Below are positions 11,256-22,309 of a DNA stretch of 64,000 bases, in pieces. Under the pieces are notes generated by a model. The model was given only the letters and a program-made list of their open reading frames with translations, was not told the origin of the DNA and did no database searches. The position numbers and the translations under genes are program-made. The stretch's first letter is position 1. Every line of letters begins with the position of its first letter. The stretch is from Scolanthus callimorphus (taxonomy: Eukaryota > Cnidaria > Anthozoa > Actiniaria > Edwardsiidae). Location of the stretch: contig CM066915.1 of assembly GCA_033964015.1 (NCBI GenBank), positions 15,106,372-15,170,371 on the forward strand. Direction: 5' to 3'.

Positions 11256-13452
11256 TCAGCACTCATCTCCACGCAGCAGTACTACCACCTTTTGCACGGG
11301 ACGTTCCAGGTACCGTAGTTGGTTGATCCGCTTTCCTTTGCTGTCCAGAGAGCCGTCCGCAAGGGCTAACTGGACCGTACGTACATGCCCATCAGCACTG
11401 TGGTTGACAGCGGAGACACGCGCAAGCTGCCATTGACTTCGCGATGCGTTGTCGTCCTTGATGATGACTACGTCGTTGACTGCGACATCTCTCCGTGGCT
11501 TGGTCCACTTTTGGCGCTGCTTGTAGACTTGCCAGATACTCTTTTCGCCATCTGCACCAGAATTCGTTAGCTAGGTGCTGAACTCGTCGCCATCTTGCCC
11601 GACAGTACATGTCGGCGGACTCGAACACTCCAGGCGGTGACAGTACGATCTTTGACTTCATCGTGAGGATGTGATTTGGCGTAAGTGGGCTCAGTGCATC
11701 GGGATCACTGAGAGCGTCGACTGTAAGCGGGCGACTGTTAACTATAGCTTCAGCTTCACACATTAGAGTCCGAAGTGACTCGTCGTCAAGTTGAGCACCG
11801 TTGCTCGTCAGGAGCGCGTCTAGTACGTTACGCACTGACCTGATTTGGCGTTCCCAGACTCCTCCCATATGACTGGCACTGGGAACATTCATTTTGAAAT
11901 TAAACCAGTCACAGTTCTCCTTTAACAGCTCTGACTTGATTTTGTCGTCGTCCATCTCGTCCAGTGCTTGCTTTAGCTCGCGACGAGCGCCCACGAAGTT
12001 GGTACCTTGATCCGATCTTAGTTGTCTGATGGGACCACGGCGACAGATGAAGCGACGTAGAGCGTTGATAAAGCTATCTGTATCTAGTGACGCCGCTGTC
12101 TCTAGGTGTATAGCTCTTGAGGCCAGGCAGGTGAATAGCACACCGTAACGCTTCACCTCCTTCCTTCCTTGCTTGACTAACCACGGACCGAAGTAATCTA
12201 CTGCGCTGTTGGTGAATGGCGGGGCGGGTTCTACACGATCTTCTGGTAGGTCCGCCATCTTTTGCTCTTGGACAGGCGCACGCAATTTACGACAGGTGAC
12301 GCACTCTCCTACATAGCTTCCTACCGCACTCGCACCACCGACGATCCAATAGCCGCACGCGCGAATCTCGTTCAGCGTTATGCTTCGGCCTTGATGCTTG
12401 ACCTTCTCGTGAAAATGCCGAATCACGAGCGTCGTCACGTGACTTTCTTTGGGTAGTAACGCGGGAAACATAAACTCTTCTGGTAACTGTACACGATTTA
12501 AGCGACCATTAACGCGCAAAACACCGTCTGAGCCTACTTTTGGGTCTAGCTTTGACAGCGCACTTGCCTTGCCAATTGCTTCCCCAGAACGCAGAGAGGC
12601 AATCTCTTGCTTGAACGCCTTAGCCTGTGTTGCCTTAATTATAACGTTCTCAGCTTCTTCAAGATCGCTAACCGACACTTCTAACTTGACTTTCTGACCG
12701 CGTTTTCTTGCTTTGGCGCGCCACAGTCTAGCGACTCGAATGCTCAGTGCGATAGCTCGTTTTGCGCGATACCAATCAGAGAATTTACTCAACTGGCTTA
12801 CCAGATTATCTTCGGGTTCAGACTCAGCGGCTGTTGCCATGACAACTGCTTTCCTGACGTTGGGATCATTTGCGTCTATGAGATCATGCTCGCTGCTTTG
12901 CTGGTACTTACTTGGCCATTGACTTTCGTCTTGCCATAGGAATTCGGGGCCTGTTAGCCAACTGGAAGACTGGAGCTCTTCAGCCTTGAGTCCACGAGAG
13001 GCGTGGTCAGCGGGGTTGTCTTTCGTATCGACATACCGCCATTGGAGTTTGTCAGTGACGTCTTGGATCTGCTGAACACGGTTTGCTACGAATGTGTGGA
13101 ATCTTCTACTCTCGTTAGCGATATAACCCATGACTACCTTGCTATCAGTCCAGAAGGTCTCTTTAACATCGTCTAGCTCTAGCTCCCTCTTGAGTTGTTG
13201 ACTTAACTTCACGCTTGCTGTCGCTGCGGTCAGCTCCAGTCTAGGGACGGTGACTTCTTTAAGGGGGGTGACTCTTGACTTACCAAGCACCAGTGAGCAG
13301 TGAATATCTCCTCGCTCGTTGACCAGTCGTAGATAGCTGCATTGCCCATACCCCTTGGTGCTTGCATCCGAGAAGTGGTGAAGCTCTGTTACTACTGCGG
13401 TACCAAAGTCTCGAGGCTTGTAGCAGCGCGGGATGGTGATGCTGCATAGCTG
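11256..13452 (-). pseudogene. BEL/Pao RNase H and integrase region
   Basis: This continues the gag-pol frame directly after the TAG at 13453-13455. The first part has the RNase H region (HHFSDASTKGYG, ELTAA, FWTDSKVVMGYI, NPADHASRG). The integrase follows with its H..H..C..C zinc module (VIRHFHEKVKHQGR...CVTCRKLRAP), core residues NSAVDYFGPW, LRSDQGTNFVG and MGGVWERQIR (the D,D,E set), and the C-terminal WRKEYL segment. Near 11535 the frame breaks. The expected tail (RQKWTKPRRDVAVNDVVIIK, then SQWQLARV and DGHVRTVQL) continues in the next frame to a TGA at 11256-11258. The open frame without the shift stops at 11392. Confidence 0.88.
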
Positions 13453-16338
13453 CTACAGGTCTTGTTTCCATTGCTCCCACTCGGCCTTGATCGGTTTGGG
13501 AATGGTGTCATCCCAGCCAAGTGGCTTACGGTCTTCTTGCTCACGGTCTACTGGCTTGCGGTCTAGTGGCTTGCGGCATAACTCTTGCAGGATCGATTTG
13601 CCTTTTAGTAACAGCGGTGCTACAAATCCTAGAGGGTCGAAGATAGAGCTGACTGTCGACAAAATGCCACGCCTCGTGCATGGTTTGTCTTGGAGTTGGA
13701 TCCGAAACTGAAAGGCGTCCGACTCTACACACCATTGTACTCCTAAAGTGCGTTCTATTGGGAGCGAATCGAGATCTAGATCAAGCTTCTTAACGCCTTC
13801 AGCGCGATCGCACTCAGGAATACTTCTAAGGACATCCTTGTCGTTGCTTACGAATTTATGCAAATTAAACCCTCCTCGCTTGCACATTTCTTTAACTGAG
13901 ATGATCAAATCAGTGGCTTCGTTGACGGTAGCGCAGCTCTTTAGCCCGTCGTCAACATAAAAATCTTTGCTTATAAATTGCGCGGCTGCGGTGCCCAGAT
14001 CTGCTTCATTGTCTTGCGCAGCTCTCTTAAGCGCGAAGTTCGCGCAACCTGGCGACGATGTTGCGCCAAATAAATGTACTGTCATACGGTACTCTACTGG
14101 CTCTTTGCTAGTGTCTCCTCCCTCCCACCAGAGAAAGCGCAAATGATCTCTGTGCTCTTCCGTTACTCGCACCTGATAGAACATGGACTCGATGTCACAG
14201 GTAAATGCGATTGGCTCTTTTCGAAATCGACACAGGACTCCCACTAAATTGTTTGTGAGGTCTGGACCCTGGAGTAGGTACTTGTTTAGAGACTCTCCCT
14301 TATATTCAAATGCACAATTAAACACAGATCTTACGGTTCGTTTCTTTGCGTGTCTTATACCGTGATGTGGGATTCTCCAGATGGACCCCTCCTCCCCCCG
14401 CTGCTCACCTGGTGCGCTAGCCACCTTCTCTGCATAGCCATTGGTGATAACCTTCTCCATGAAGGCGACGTAATCTTCTTTGTACTCTGGATCTGAGGAG
14501 AACTTGCGCTTCAAATGCATCAGATGGCGCATCACAATTTCGCGATTATCAGGGAACTTTACGTTGGGTTGCTTAAAGGGGAGAGGGAGCTGATAGTGCC
14601 CGTCTTCATGCTGGGTTATGCCATTTTCTGCGATATCAAGGAAGCGCCTATCCTCCCTTGATAGTCCTAGTGACGACAAATCTTTGTTCTCAGAGAAGTC
14701 CTGCTCAAACCAACGACGGATCTCCGCGGGATTTATGATTTCTTTAGTTTCGCTTTGCAGGACAAAACTGACTGTGTCGTTTGATTGGGGGATAATTTCA
14801 CGAGTAATGATCCGGTTACAGGCTGAGACTTCATCTTCTTCCCCACCCTCTGTTATTTCGACAGGACCCAGAATCCCCCAACCCAGAATGGTACGTACCG
14901 CATAAGGCTTGTCGCCGCCTCCTTGGACAACTTCCTTCGGCTTGAGTGCGCGCGGACAATTGCGACCAATCAAAAGTCCGACTTCCACGTTTTCTTCGTA
15001 TGGTGCTATCTTATCTTTGATTTTCTTCAGGTGTGACCATCGGTCGGCGTTCTGGGGTGTGGGAATCTGGTCCCGCCGATGAGGGATGTCGTTCCTCGAG
15101 TATGTTTTTGGGAGGTCCAGTTCCACTTGCTTGTCTGGCCTTTGCACCACGAGACCCTCTACCCTTTCTACCGTGATCCTCTCTCTCCCAAGCATGGTGT
15201 TGAGTTGGAGTGTCGTGCCATTCCCCGTTACTCCAAGGCGCTCCATTACGCTGGACTTGATGAAGGTAGTGTCACTGCCATCGTCCAGTAACGCATATAC
15301 CTTTACCTGCGTCTCGGGTGTATCTTTATGGTGCAGCCAGACTGGGAGGATCATGCAATTTGTCTTTATTTCTCCGGACCCTGCAGAACTACCGTTTGTA
15401 ATGGCCGTGTTCACACTTCTTGCCTCTTCCTTGGGCGTTTGTGGCGCTGCGGGCTCGTTCTCCTCTGTTGGAGGCCTAGGATAGTGAAGTGGGGTAGGGT
15501 GGCGACGTCCACACTCGCTACACGTGCATCTGTTCTTGCAATCTATTGATCTATGGCCGCTTTCTAGACAGCCAAAACAGATGCCACTTTTTTGCACAAA
15601 ATCCTTTCGCTGCTCTATGGACTTTTCCAAAAGCTTTTTGCATTTTTCAAGGCTGTGCGAATTGGCTTTGCACAGGAGACATGAGAAGGAAGACTGATCT
15701 TTAGCCGGTCCACTAGGGGGCTTACTAGGGGGCACCTGTTTTGCGCCTGTAGCCATGCTATGACTGATTGCGCCGCCGCTACTTGGTTTGCCAGTTTGGC
15801 GCTTTGGGGTATTAGGCTTTTCTTTGTCTGCGGACGCCTTTTTTCTCAGACTCTTAAGCGCTTCGGGGGAAAAGATGGGGTCGTTGGCAAGTTCAGCTTC
15901 TTCTTGCACGAACTTCACCATGTCATGAAAATTGACCAATCCGGCGTGTTTCTTCTGATATTCATGTGCCTGACGACACCACTTAACCCCCGAATATGAT
16001 GGCAACTTAGCGCTTATCTCCTTGAGAAACTGAGTTGAATTTAATTCATCTAGCGAGCGCATAACCCTCATGGCCTCTTCACAGCGAACTCTCTCTAACT
16101 CAATCTTCGATAGAACGTTGAGTGAGGAAAGCACTTCATTCATTCGATGACATAAGTTCCTGAAAACTCGCATCTTATCTTTATCACGCGTCTCCAATTG
16201 ATAAGCGCGCCCTCTTTCTGTCAATGTTTTTTCACGTTCGCTTCTTCGAACTTCCGCCGGCTCTTGCGGCAACGAGGCGGGCAATGAGGCTTCCGTTGCC
16301 TCGTCTTCTACAAATTCCTGAGCATCCGAATGACTCAT
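13453..16338 (-). CDS. BEL/Pao Gag-protease-reverse transcriptase
   Basis: 961 codons from ATG at 16338, 65 bp inside the 5' LTR. The N-terminus is acidic and ends the Gag part with LPSYSGVKWCRQAHEYQ and FVQEEAELANDP. This Gag is short: the long capsid-like (DUF1759-type) segment usual before this block is mostly absent. Two CCHC knuckles follow (CLLCKANSHSLEKC, CFGCLESGHRSIDC) and a third CSECGRRH cluster. Next is an A17-type protease (ALLDDGSDTTFI), a linker with LLIGRNCPRAL, and the reverse transcriptase with FTCDIESMFYQV, HLFGATSSPGCANFAL and FYVDDGL. The frame ends at a TAG just after the thumb region, where the parental polyprotein would have continued. Confidence 0.92.
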   Translation of the reverse strand: MSHSDAQEFVEDEATEASLPASLPQEPAEVRRSEREKTLTERGRAYQLETRDKDKMRVFRNLCHRMNEVLSSLNVLSKIELERVRCEEAMRVMRSLDELNSTQFLKEISAKLPSYSGVKWCRQAHEYQKKHAGLVNFHDMVKFVQEEAELANDPIFSPEALKSLRKKASADKEKPNTPKRQTGKPSSGGAISHSMATGAKQVPPSKPPSGPAKDQSSFSCLLCKANSHSLEKCKKLLEKSIEQRKDFVQKSGICFGCLESGHRSIDCKNRCTCSECGRRHPTPLHYPRPPTEENEPAAPQTPKEEARSVNTAITNGSSAGSGEIKTNCMILPVWLHHKDTPETQVKVYALLDDGSDTTFIKSSVMERLGVTGNGTTLQLNTMLGRERITVERVEGLVVQRPDKQVELDLPKTYSRNDIPHRRDQIPTPQNADRWSHLKKIKDKIAPYEENVEVGLLIGRNCPRALKPKEVVQGGGDKPYAVRTILGWGILGPVEITEGGEEDEVSACNRIITREIIPQSNDTVSFVLQSETKEIINPAEIRRWFEQDFSENKDLSSLGLSREDRRFLDIAENGITQHEDGHYQLPLPFKQPNVKFPDNREIVMRHLMHLKRKFSSDPEYKEDYVAFMEKVITNGYAEKVASAPGEQRGEEGSIWRIPHHGIRHAKKRTVRSVFNCAFEYKGESLNKYLLQGPDLTNNLVGVLCRFRKEPIAFTCDIESMFYQVRVTEEHRDHLRFLWWEGGDTSKEPVEYRMTVHLFGATSSPGCANFALKRAAQDNEADLGTAAAQFISKDFYVDDGLKSCATVNEATDLIISVKEMCKRGGFNLHKFVSNDKDVLRSIPECDRAEGVKKLDLDLDSLPIERTLGVQWCVESDAFQFRIQLQDKPCTRRGILSTVSSIFDPLGFVAPLLLKGKSILQELCRKPLDRKPVDREQEDRKPLGWDDTIPKPIKAEWEQWKQDL

Positions 16339-16403
16339 ATTTTAAGATTGTTTCTTTACTGTTCGGCACACCAAAACCAATGGATCTAATGGCGATATTT
16401 TAC

Positions 16404-17362
16404 TGTAAAGGCTTGCAATGACAATCAGGACCAAACAGCGATGTCGTGACGGGTCATGCAGGCGAAACGATAATTAGGGACTATTTTACTGGTGAAGACG
16501 TGCTACTAGCTTATGGATCGATTAGACAACGCCTTGATTATAGAACGACTCTCACGAACTGACCACCGAAACCAAATGTGAACTATTCGCAACTCTCGGA
16601 CTAACAATCAACGAAATCAAATACTCGAAACCATACAAGAACACATCTATTTAACACCGTAAACTGAAAGTAAAACGTAACAAAAAAGGTCTTAAAAGCT
16701 AATAACTATACAAGATTAAGGCTAATATAACAAGCAATAATATACAAGCATAAATCAGATAAATAATCAAGTATTATACATAGGCTAACGAAACAACAGA
16801 CTATAACTAACGAAAGTCTAATGCAATCCAAATACGAAGTAACCTGACTATAACTAAGCGAAAACTAAGCGAAAGCGACTAATCGTAGGCGCATACTAAG
16901 ATTTTAGTGCGTAATGCTAAATGACTCTAAGCGAGCGTAAAATGGCTAAAGTAAAGGCGAGCAATTCCATAATAACCAAAACTTCGCTAAAAAACTAATA
17001 AACTTGCGCGAATAGTGACTAAAAACGCATTCCTAATAGCGCAACTAAAACTAAATAATATAACAATAAAGATCACTTACATATCGGTCCCACAGGGTAT
17101 CCAAAAGGTAACTTTACCAAGTGCCAAGCGATTTAACCACAACCTTCCTTGAATCTACAACGACTACTGACTAAACGGGCTAAATGTGCACAAGGTAATA
17201 TTCCGAAATGGGACGTGAGGGCGGTAAATACCTGAGCTATAATGTAATCACAGAATCAATATACTTTGGCACAAAAGCGAGGCCTTAATAAAACCGCAAT
17301 TAAGATAACAAGATAACAAATAATTACTCGATCAATAAAAGGAAGTGAGAGCATCCTTTACA
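16404..17362 (-). repeat. BEL/Pao 5' LTR
   Basis: 959 bp partner of 10160-11117, with one extra A in the CGCTAAAAAAC run and one T/C difference seen. The gag ATG lies 65 bp downstream on the minus strand. A TGG-initial stretch (TGGTGTGCCGAAC) within that interval could be the primer-binding site, but I could not assign the tRNA. Confidence 0.93.
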
Positions 17363-17369
17363 CTCGAGG

Positions 17370-17603
17370 TTATGGATTTCGTGGTATCACCAATCCATAA
17401 CGCATAAAATCAACGGCACTGTGCCTCACCAAAGTCCTGAAAAGTTCATGCCCAAAAAATTCGGCACGACAGCCACGATTCCCTGACCTCATGTCCTTTG
17501 CAATTAAGTATCCATAGCGATATCTGGAAATGACATGGCCCAGAAAAGTCGCCATGTAAAAATGAGCGATAAAATGTTCTTTGAAACTTGACTGCATCTC
17601 CAT
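17370..17603 (-). CDS. Small hypothetical ORF beside the BEL/Pao insertion
   Basis: 77 codons from ATG (17603) to TAA, stopping just before the retrotransposon's target site. No domain is recognised. It contains a hydrophobic-aromatic stretch (FIAHFYMATFLGHVI) but no clear membrane segment. It may be chance or the remnant of an exon. Confidence 0.2.
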   Translation of the reverse strand: MEMQSSFKEHFIAHFYMATFLGHVISRYRYGYLIAKDMRSGNRGCRAEFFGHELFRTLVRHSAVDFMRYGLVIPRNP

Positions 17604-17729
17604 TTGATTGTAAAATGTATACGAAAAAGTTCAGAATTCTAACCTCAGCACAGGTAAATGGTAAAACATACTAGTAAAGAGAAATAAATGTTGTAGTTCT
17701 GATCTGACCCCAGTCCTCAGATGAGCAGG

Positions 17730-18320
17730 CGGACGGCATTGGTAATGACGTCATGTCACGTCAGCCAGCCATTATGTGCCTCTTGCTCTATATATAATTC
17801 TCTCCAAGAATGGTTTTCTCCTTTTCGAGATATTAAATTTTAAAGGAATAACACAGGGATCTCATGTGTACACGGACAGACGGACGGACACCACCGGACG
17901 GCGTACGCTATAGGTTTTTATACAGAAAAAAGAAAATAAATTATATCTCGCGAAAGGAACCACCTACGGCAACCAAACTTTGACACAATTATCTATGGGG
18001 TAATTGCTTTACAACGCACTAATTAGTTGGGCACGGCGCCATCAATAAAATGAAAAAATGAATTTAATTACCCGTGACGTTTCAAGATGAACTCGATGGT
18101 ATACGGTTTTTCCTTAGGTATGGTGCTCCGCTTGCGCGGGCCTTCGGCCCGCGCTGGAGCTCCGCTAAAACTGGCCACGTAATACTTTGGACCAGATTTG
18201 GGTCAAAATACATTATCAATATGTAATGTTTGGCTTGAGCGCGCAGACGCCTCTTTGCGGGAGTCTCTTTCAGCGAGAGCTAAGTGATGTCGGCTTTCGC
18301 AGGCTAGTGATTTTCGGGAA
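17730..18320 (+). repeat. GCTCCGCT interspersed repeat, copy A
   Basis: It contains AATGACGTCATGTCACGTCA (17746), a GACGGACGGACACCACC block, ATTATATCTCGCGAAAGGAA, and an end block GGTGCTCCGCTTGCGCGGG. The end block forms a perfect GCGCGGGCC/GGCCCGCGC hairpin (18133-18155) followed by GGAGCTCCGCTAAAA. The downstream part is shared with 8160-8345. The same order of blocks occurs at 48405-49225. No ORF is associated; the frame 18187-18516 lies in the repeat. Confidence 0.7.
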
Positions 18321-18881
18321 AGGATTTTCGGCAGTAGACGTCATTCCAAGGGGGGATTTTGTCAGTTTTCCAATATCCGAAGTAACTTTCTATAGATCGA
18401 ACAGCTGTTTTCGATCCCCCAGCCCAGCAAGGAACAAAATAGCCCGGTCCCAGGGTGAAGTCAGAGGGGTGAAGTTCCCTTTTTTCTACGTTTTTTATAA
18501 CATAGCTACGATATAACGCGTGCCTCTAGTGATTGGTCAGTTTTTATGAAGAAGTTTCAGGAGGGACGCACGTAGTCAAGGGCAACCAAAGATGATCCGG
18601 CACGGTCAAGTTATTGTGGTTTGAAGCGGGGAGGACATTTCCTTTAGCTTTCGCAAGAAACATTTTATTTTGGGCAAACAAGCCGCTTTTTAAGCTCAAA
18701 CAATCGCTACTGAGAATGTAAAGAATATTTTGATGATAGTTTTTAATTTCTCCGGCCTTACTTGTTTTCATGACGTAACAGTCGTCCAGCGAACGGGACA
18801 TCCCGGTTTACGTAACTCTCCGAAATGCGGAAAGATTTGGAACGCTAAAGGAAGAAAAAAAATTGGCTCCCTCTATTAATC
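18321..18881. other. No gene recognised
   Basis: Mixed sequence with a short minus-strand frame (18544-18801) lacking motifs. It separates the interspersed repeat from the large inverted-arm element. Confidence 0.4.
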
Positions 18882-20353
18882 AAACATTACGAAGAAAGAT
18901 GACAATCCATGCAGTGGACAGTTTAAAGATCGAGAATTCGTAGGATGAATAATTTTGCCTCAAAGCGCGTGAAAACCTTCAAAGCGCGTGAAAACTTGTT
19001 TCGCAATTTATGACTTACTCGGCATTTTCCCAACGAAATGAAACCTCGCCCAATTTTTATCAATGTTTCCTTCAGATACTGTACTATAATTAATTTTAAT
19101 CCAGTTCGGTTTAAACATATTATTTCACAAGTTTTGGTACCCACTTCTTCTCAGAAGTTCCACATTATTCCACATCATTGCCACGTTGTTGCTCCATAAT
19201 ATTGCCTTCTTGATTAATTTGAAAACATTATTATGTTTGCCTCTAGCTAAAATTCATTTCACTAGCTGGAAATGTAATCAGAAAGTAATCTGCTTATTTG
19301 TACTCACGATTTGGAGTTTCTTTTGTAATATATAGTCACTGGAAATGCGTCACTCGGTCGAGAATCCTATACGCGAGCCTTGATTCAATTGAACATAGAC
19401 AATTAATAAACACAGCTCAAAAACCGCGCTCTAAATAAATACATTCAGATATGTACAAACTGTCAAGATCAGAACATTATTTCATTCGTTTACCACTGTA
19501 ATTGGCCTGGTAAACTAAACAATAACGGTGAACGGTATCATGTGGGAACAGCTGCTGGCGGCGACAATTCATCACTCGAAGTAAAGTTTTCCTTTCAGTA
19601 ATTTTGCAGTTAAGAAAATATCCGAAATTTTGCGATCTTTTGTTATCTGTGAATTAAGTAATATTTAAAAGCCGACTATGAGGACTTGACGGGATTTCAA
19701 AGTCCGCGCAATTAGTTCCAGTCGGCTCGGACTGTATGAATGGTATTTCCCGCACGAGTGCTTTCAAAACAACTCACAAAAAAGTTATTTAATCGCCATC
19801 GGTATGCTTTTTAGATAGAAGAGCGCCTTGAGACCATCTTCAAATATCCTTTAACGACCTATAGGCTTATTTATTAATATTTTTATGTATAAAATAACAG
19901 ACAACGTGTAAAAGTTAACACCCAAGTTTCCAAGCAAGAGGTGCGTTGGCTCGAACATCCACGGTACTGACACGGTCACGTTAGCTTAGTGCTGGGTATT
20001 ATGATTTTATCTTTTAGGCTGAAGCACACACACACACACACTGCTTTTATGCTTTAGAATTATCCAGCAAAATTACTTTCCAAATGCTTATGGATTTAAT
20101 GTCCATAGTTGAATTTATTTATTTAGAGCGCGAATTTTGAGTGTTGCGTTTGATTTTGAATCAGGGCGCGCGTCACTGTGTATCCTGTGTAGCATTCTTG
20201 AACGAGAGTGCATTTGCAGTGTATATATTACAAAGGAAACCCCAATTATTATCACTACGCGCGGCCAAATTGTAAACCGCCCTCTCTAAAACGCTCTATT
20301 TTTGCGGGCCAAATGGCAAACAGCGGGCCGCAAATACATTTACCGCCCTCATT

Positions 20354-20496
20354 CTGATTGGCCGTGATGGCGCTCTGCTGCCACGCTAGACCAATCAGAT
20401 CACGCGGATACCATTTTAGTGCGAGTTTGTGGCGGGAATTCACTCGGTGAAATTTTTCGGCGAGTTTTTCTAACTTTCTCTCGTTTCTTTATCGCC
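20354..20496 (+). promoter_or_regulatory. Promoter-like region with inverted CCAAT boxes
   Basis: CTGATTGG (20354-20361) and CCAATCAG (20391-20398) form an inverted pair about 100-140 bp before the ATG at 20497. The repeated GGCCAAATxGxAAAC block lies further upstream (20263 and 20308), and a GTGGCGGGAATT block near 20428 resembles an E2F site. The position fits the 5' region of the decayed gene that follows. Confidence 0.45.
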
Positions 20497-21072
20497 ATGG
20501 AATTGGAAGAAACCCCGTATTTCACTCTCAGTAGTCAAAACTCAGACTTGAACGTTGATCAGTTAGCTAAATGAACAAGCAAAAAACACAAAGAAAGAGA
20601 CCGAGTGGGGAATAAGGAAGTTTGAGAAATGATGCCACAAGGCACACGCGAAACGTTGTTGTCGATTTTACCATCGTAAAACAAGACAAGTCATAAGTGA
20701 AATTCTACGGAAATTCTACGCCGAAGTTAAAACAGAGAAAGGGAAGCCTTGACGCCGAGTACTCTGACAGGAATTAAGCAGCGATTCATCGCCAAATCAC
20801 ACCGGTGAGCCGAAACCTCAACAACAATAAGCTTAGTCTCATGTTCGAAGCGAAGGCGAACAAGTTGTTTCCTAGAAAAAGAAAATATTGTGGAACCGAA
20901 ACATAAACTCGCTATCAGTCTGGGAAACAGTACTTAATTCGACAGCCACGGACAGAACACCGACGAAAAATGGAGGGCTCCGGAGATATTGGTTGAATTT
21001 ATCTGTTTTTTGGTGTGCTTTCGTTTCGCGGGTCGAGGACGGGAGGGATGGCGAGAGTTGACTAGAAGTAAG
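20497..21072 (+). pseudogene. Decayed DUF3504 (QRICH1/ZMYM2-type recombinase-like) gene
   Basis: From ATG at 20497 the frame reads MELEETPYFTLSSQNSD and DQLAK before a TGA. Further pieces appear in all frames: EILRKFYAEVKTEKGKP, AAIHRQITP, SRNLN, MFEAKANKLF, KHKLAISLGN, LVEFICFLVCFRF and RGREGWREL. This order (FYAEVRT..G...L...IHRHLTSPP.SRNLN, MFEAK, KPAISxGDM, WFxVCFHFGRRGREGWREL) matches the N-terminal and first core blocks of the DUF3504 family found in QRICH1, ZMYM2 and many cnidarian proteins, related to Crypton tyrosine recombinases. The C-terminal catalytic part is gone. Several stops and frame changes make it a pseudogene. Confidence 0.65.
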
Positions 21073-21351
21073 CCTACAAAAAAACAGTTAAAAAACATTT
21101 GCCATGTTTTCATTTGTATTGCCTTTTGGGATTCTTATTACCCTGCTAGCAGAGTAGAATTTTATGTGCTTTTAAAAGTTGTGATTCTTTTTGTTTCATG
21201 TATTAACCTAAGTTTGTAATCTCAACGGGCGAAATGATTGTGAACGATACGATTTTTGCCTTTGCTTTATCTAAGCTTACAGTATTCAATTCGGTTGGAC
21301 GAACACTATCATACTTGTATTATTTGGCCTTGTGTAGTGATAATAATGATA

Positions 21352-21483
21352 ATAACATGACTTTTGTCGGGCATATAGTTGATTTGTGTCCCTCGTAGCA
21401 TCATTTGCACCCTCGCTGCGTCGGGCGCAAATGATGCTACTCGGGCCCCAAATAAACTATATGCCCTCCAAAAGTCATGTTAT
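21352..21483. repeat. ~60-bp-arm hairpin
   Basis: ATAACATGACTTTTG...GCATATAGTT...GTAGCATCATTTGC pairs with its inverted copy across a loop of about 12 bases (CTCGCTGCGTCG), with a few mismatches. It lies just inside the right arm of the large inverted-repeat element and could be a separate short foldback repeat. Confidence 0.75.
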
Positions 21484-22084
21484 TGTCCTAATCGCGAGCA
21501 CAAATAAGCAGGTTACTTTCTGATTACATTTCCAGCTAGTGAAATGAATTTAAAGGCAAAATAAATATATATTATGGAGCAACTACCTGGCGATGAGCCT
21601 ATTCATGTGGAACTTTTAAGAGGAAGAGGGTATCAAAACTTGTGAAACTAATATGTTAAAACCGTACCAGATTAAAATTTATTATAGCACATTATCTCAA
21701 GGATAAAATCTCATTGATAAAAATTGTGTGAGGTTCCATTTTGTTGGGAAAATTCCGAGTAAGTCATAAATTGCGGAAGGAGTTTCACGCGCTTTGACGT
21801 TTTTTTCAAGATAACACCCAGATTTGCATAGCAAAATTATTCACCCTACGAATTCTCGATCTTTAAACTGTCCACTGCATGGGATATTGTCATCTTTCTT
21901 CATAATGTCTGATTGTGCATGGAAATACAAAGGAAAAAACAAATGCTACCACTCGTGTTGCCATGCTTTGTCTGCCTTCTCAAGTTGAGTACTAATTTGC
22001 CTCTTGAACCAATTAAATTGGTGCTTGAACGTAGTGCGCAGAAGCGCATTAATTGTCCTCAATACGGTTCGCATTCTCGAACCC

Positions 22085-22263
22085 AGAGCTCCCCGGCTCG
22101 TCTCCTCGCGGCGGAGGCTCTGGTGACAGCCACTGACGCGTGCGCGAGATTTGATACAGAGCCGTCGAGAGAAACCCCAACGTTCAAAATCAGCCAATCA
22201 GCGGCGACCCTTAAATGGATGTTCCCAGAGCCTCCCCTGTGAGCAGACGAGCCGGGGAGCTCT
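22085..22263. mobile_element. 179-bp MITE-like element
   Basis: The inverted ends AGAGCTCCCCGGCTCGTCT (22085-22103; inverted at 22245-22263) are perfect over 19 bases and continue into CGGAGGCTCTGG/CCCAGAGCCTCC. The interior is GC-rich. No target duplication is clear. The long frames seen here on both strands follow from its composition. Confidence 0.65.
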
Positions 22264-22309
22264 AGGTACGAGATTGCGCGGTTCGTAACCAACGTGGTAA
22301 TACAGGATC

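Larger units (their letters stand above)
10160..17362 (-). mobile_element. BEL/Pao LTR retrotransposon
   Basis: A full-length insertion of about 7.2 kb on the minus strand. It has two LTRs that begin TGTAAAGG and end CTTTACA in plus-strand orientation, a 5-bp target duplication CTCGA (10155-10159 and 17363-17367), a polypurine tract next to the 3' LTR, and one long gag-pol frame. Domain order is Gag, zinc knuckles, aspartic protease, reverse transcriptase, RNase H, integrase, as expected for BEL/Pao. By eye the LTRs differ by only one substitution and one A insertion, so the insertion is young. Two coding lesions (an in-frame TAG and a frameshift) and a short Gag suggest this copy is not autonomous. 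Confidence 0.93.
18882..21912. mobile_element. ~3-kb element with ~430-bp inverted arms
   Basis: The left arm (18882-19315) and right arm (about 21490-21912) are inverted copies. They share GAAGAAAGATGACAAT, CATGCAGTGGACAGTTTAAA, GATCGAGAATTCGTAGG, CAATTTATGACTTACTCGG and TTACTTTCTGATTACATTTC. Arms differ at many positions, so the element is old. Inside lie a (CA)9 microsatellite (20024-20041), a promoter-like region, a decayed DUF3504-type gene on the plus strand and a 60-bp hairpin. Whether the inner gene mobilised the element is unknown. No target duplication was identified. Confidence 0.65.

Noticed and set aside
12262..12922. Several plus-strand ORFs within the BEL/Pao region
   Set aside because: Antisense shadows of the integrase and RNase H frame.
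18133..18172. Helitron 3' end (hairpin followed by CTAA)
   Set aside because: Hairpin spacing is suggestive, but the copies at 49180 and 25880 end differently and no TC start or A/T target context was found.
22085..22242. Arginine/serine-rich ORFs on both strands
   Set aside because: They fall in a GC-rich 179-bp MITE; composition explains the open frames.
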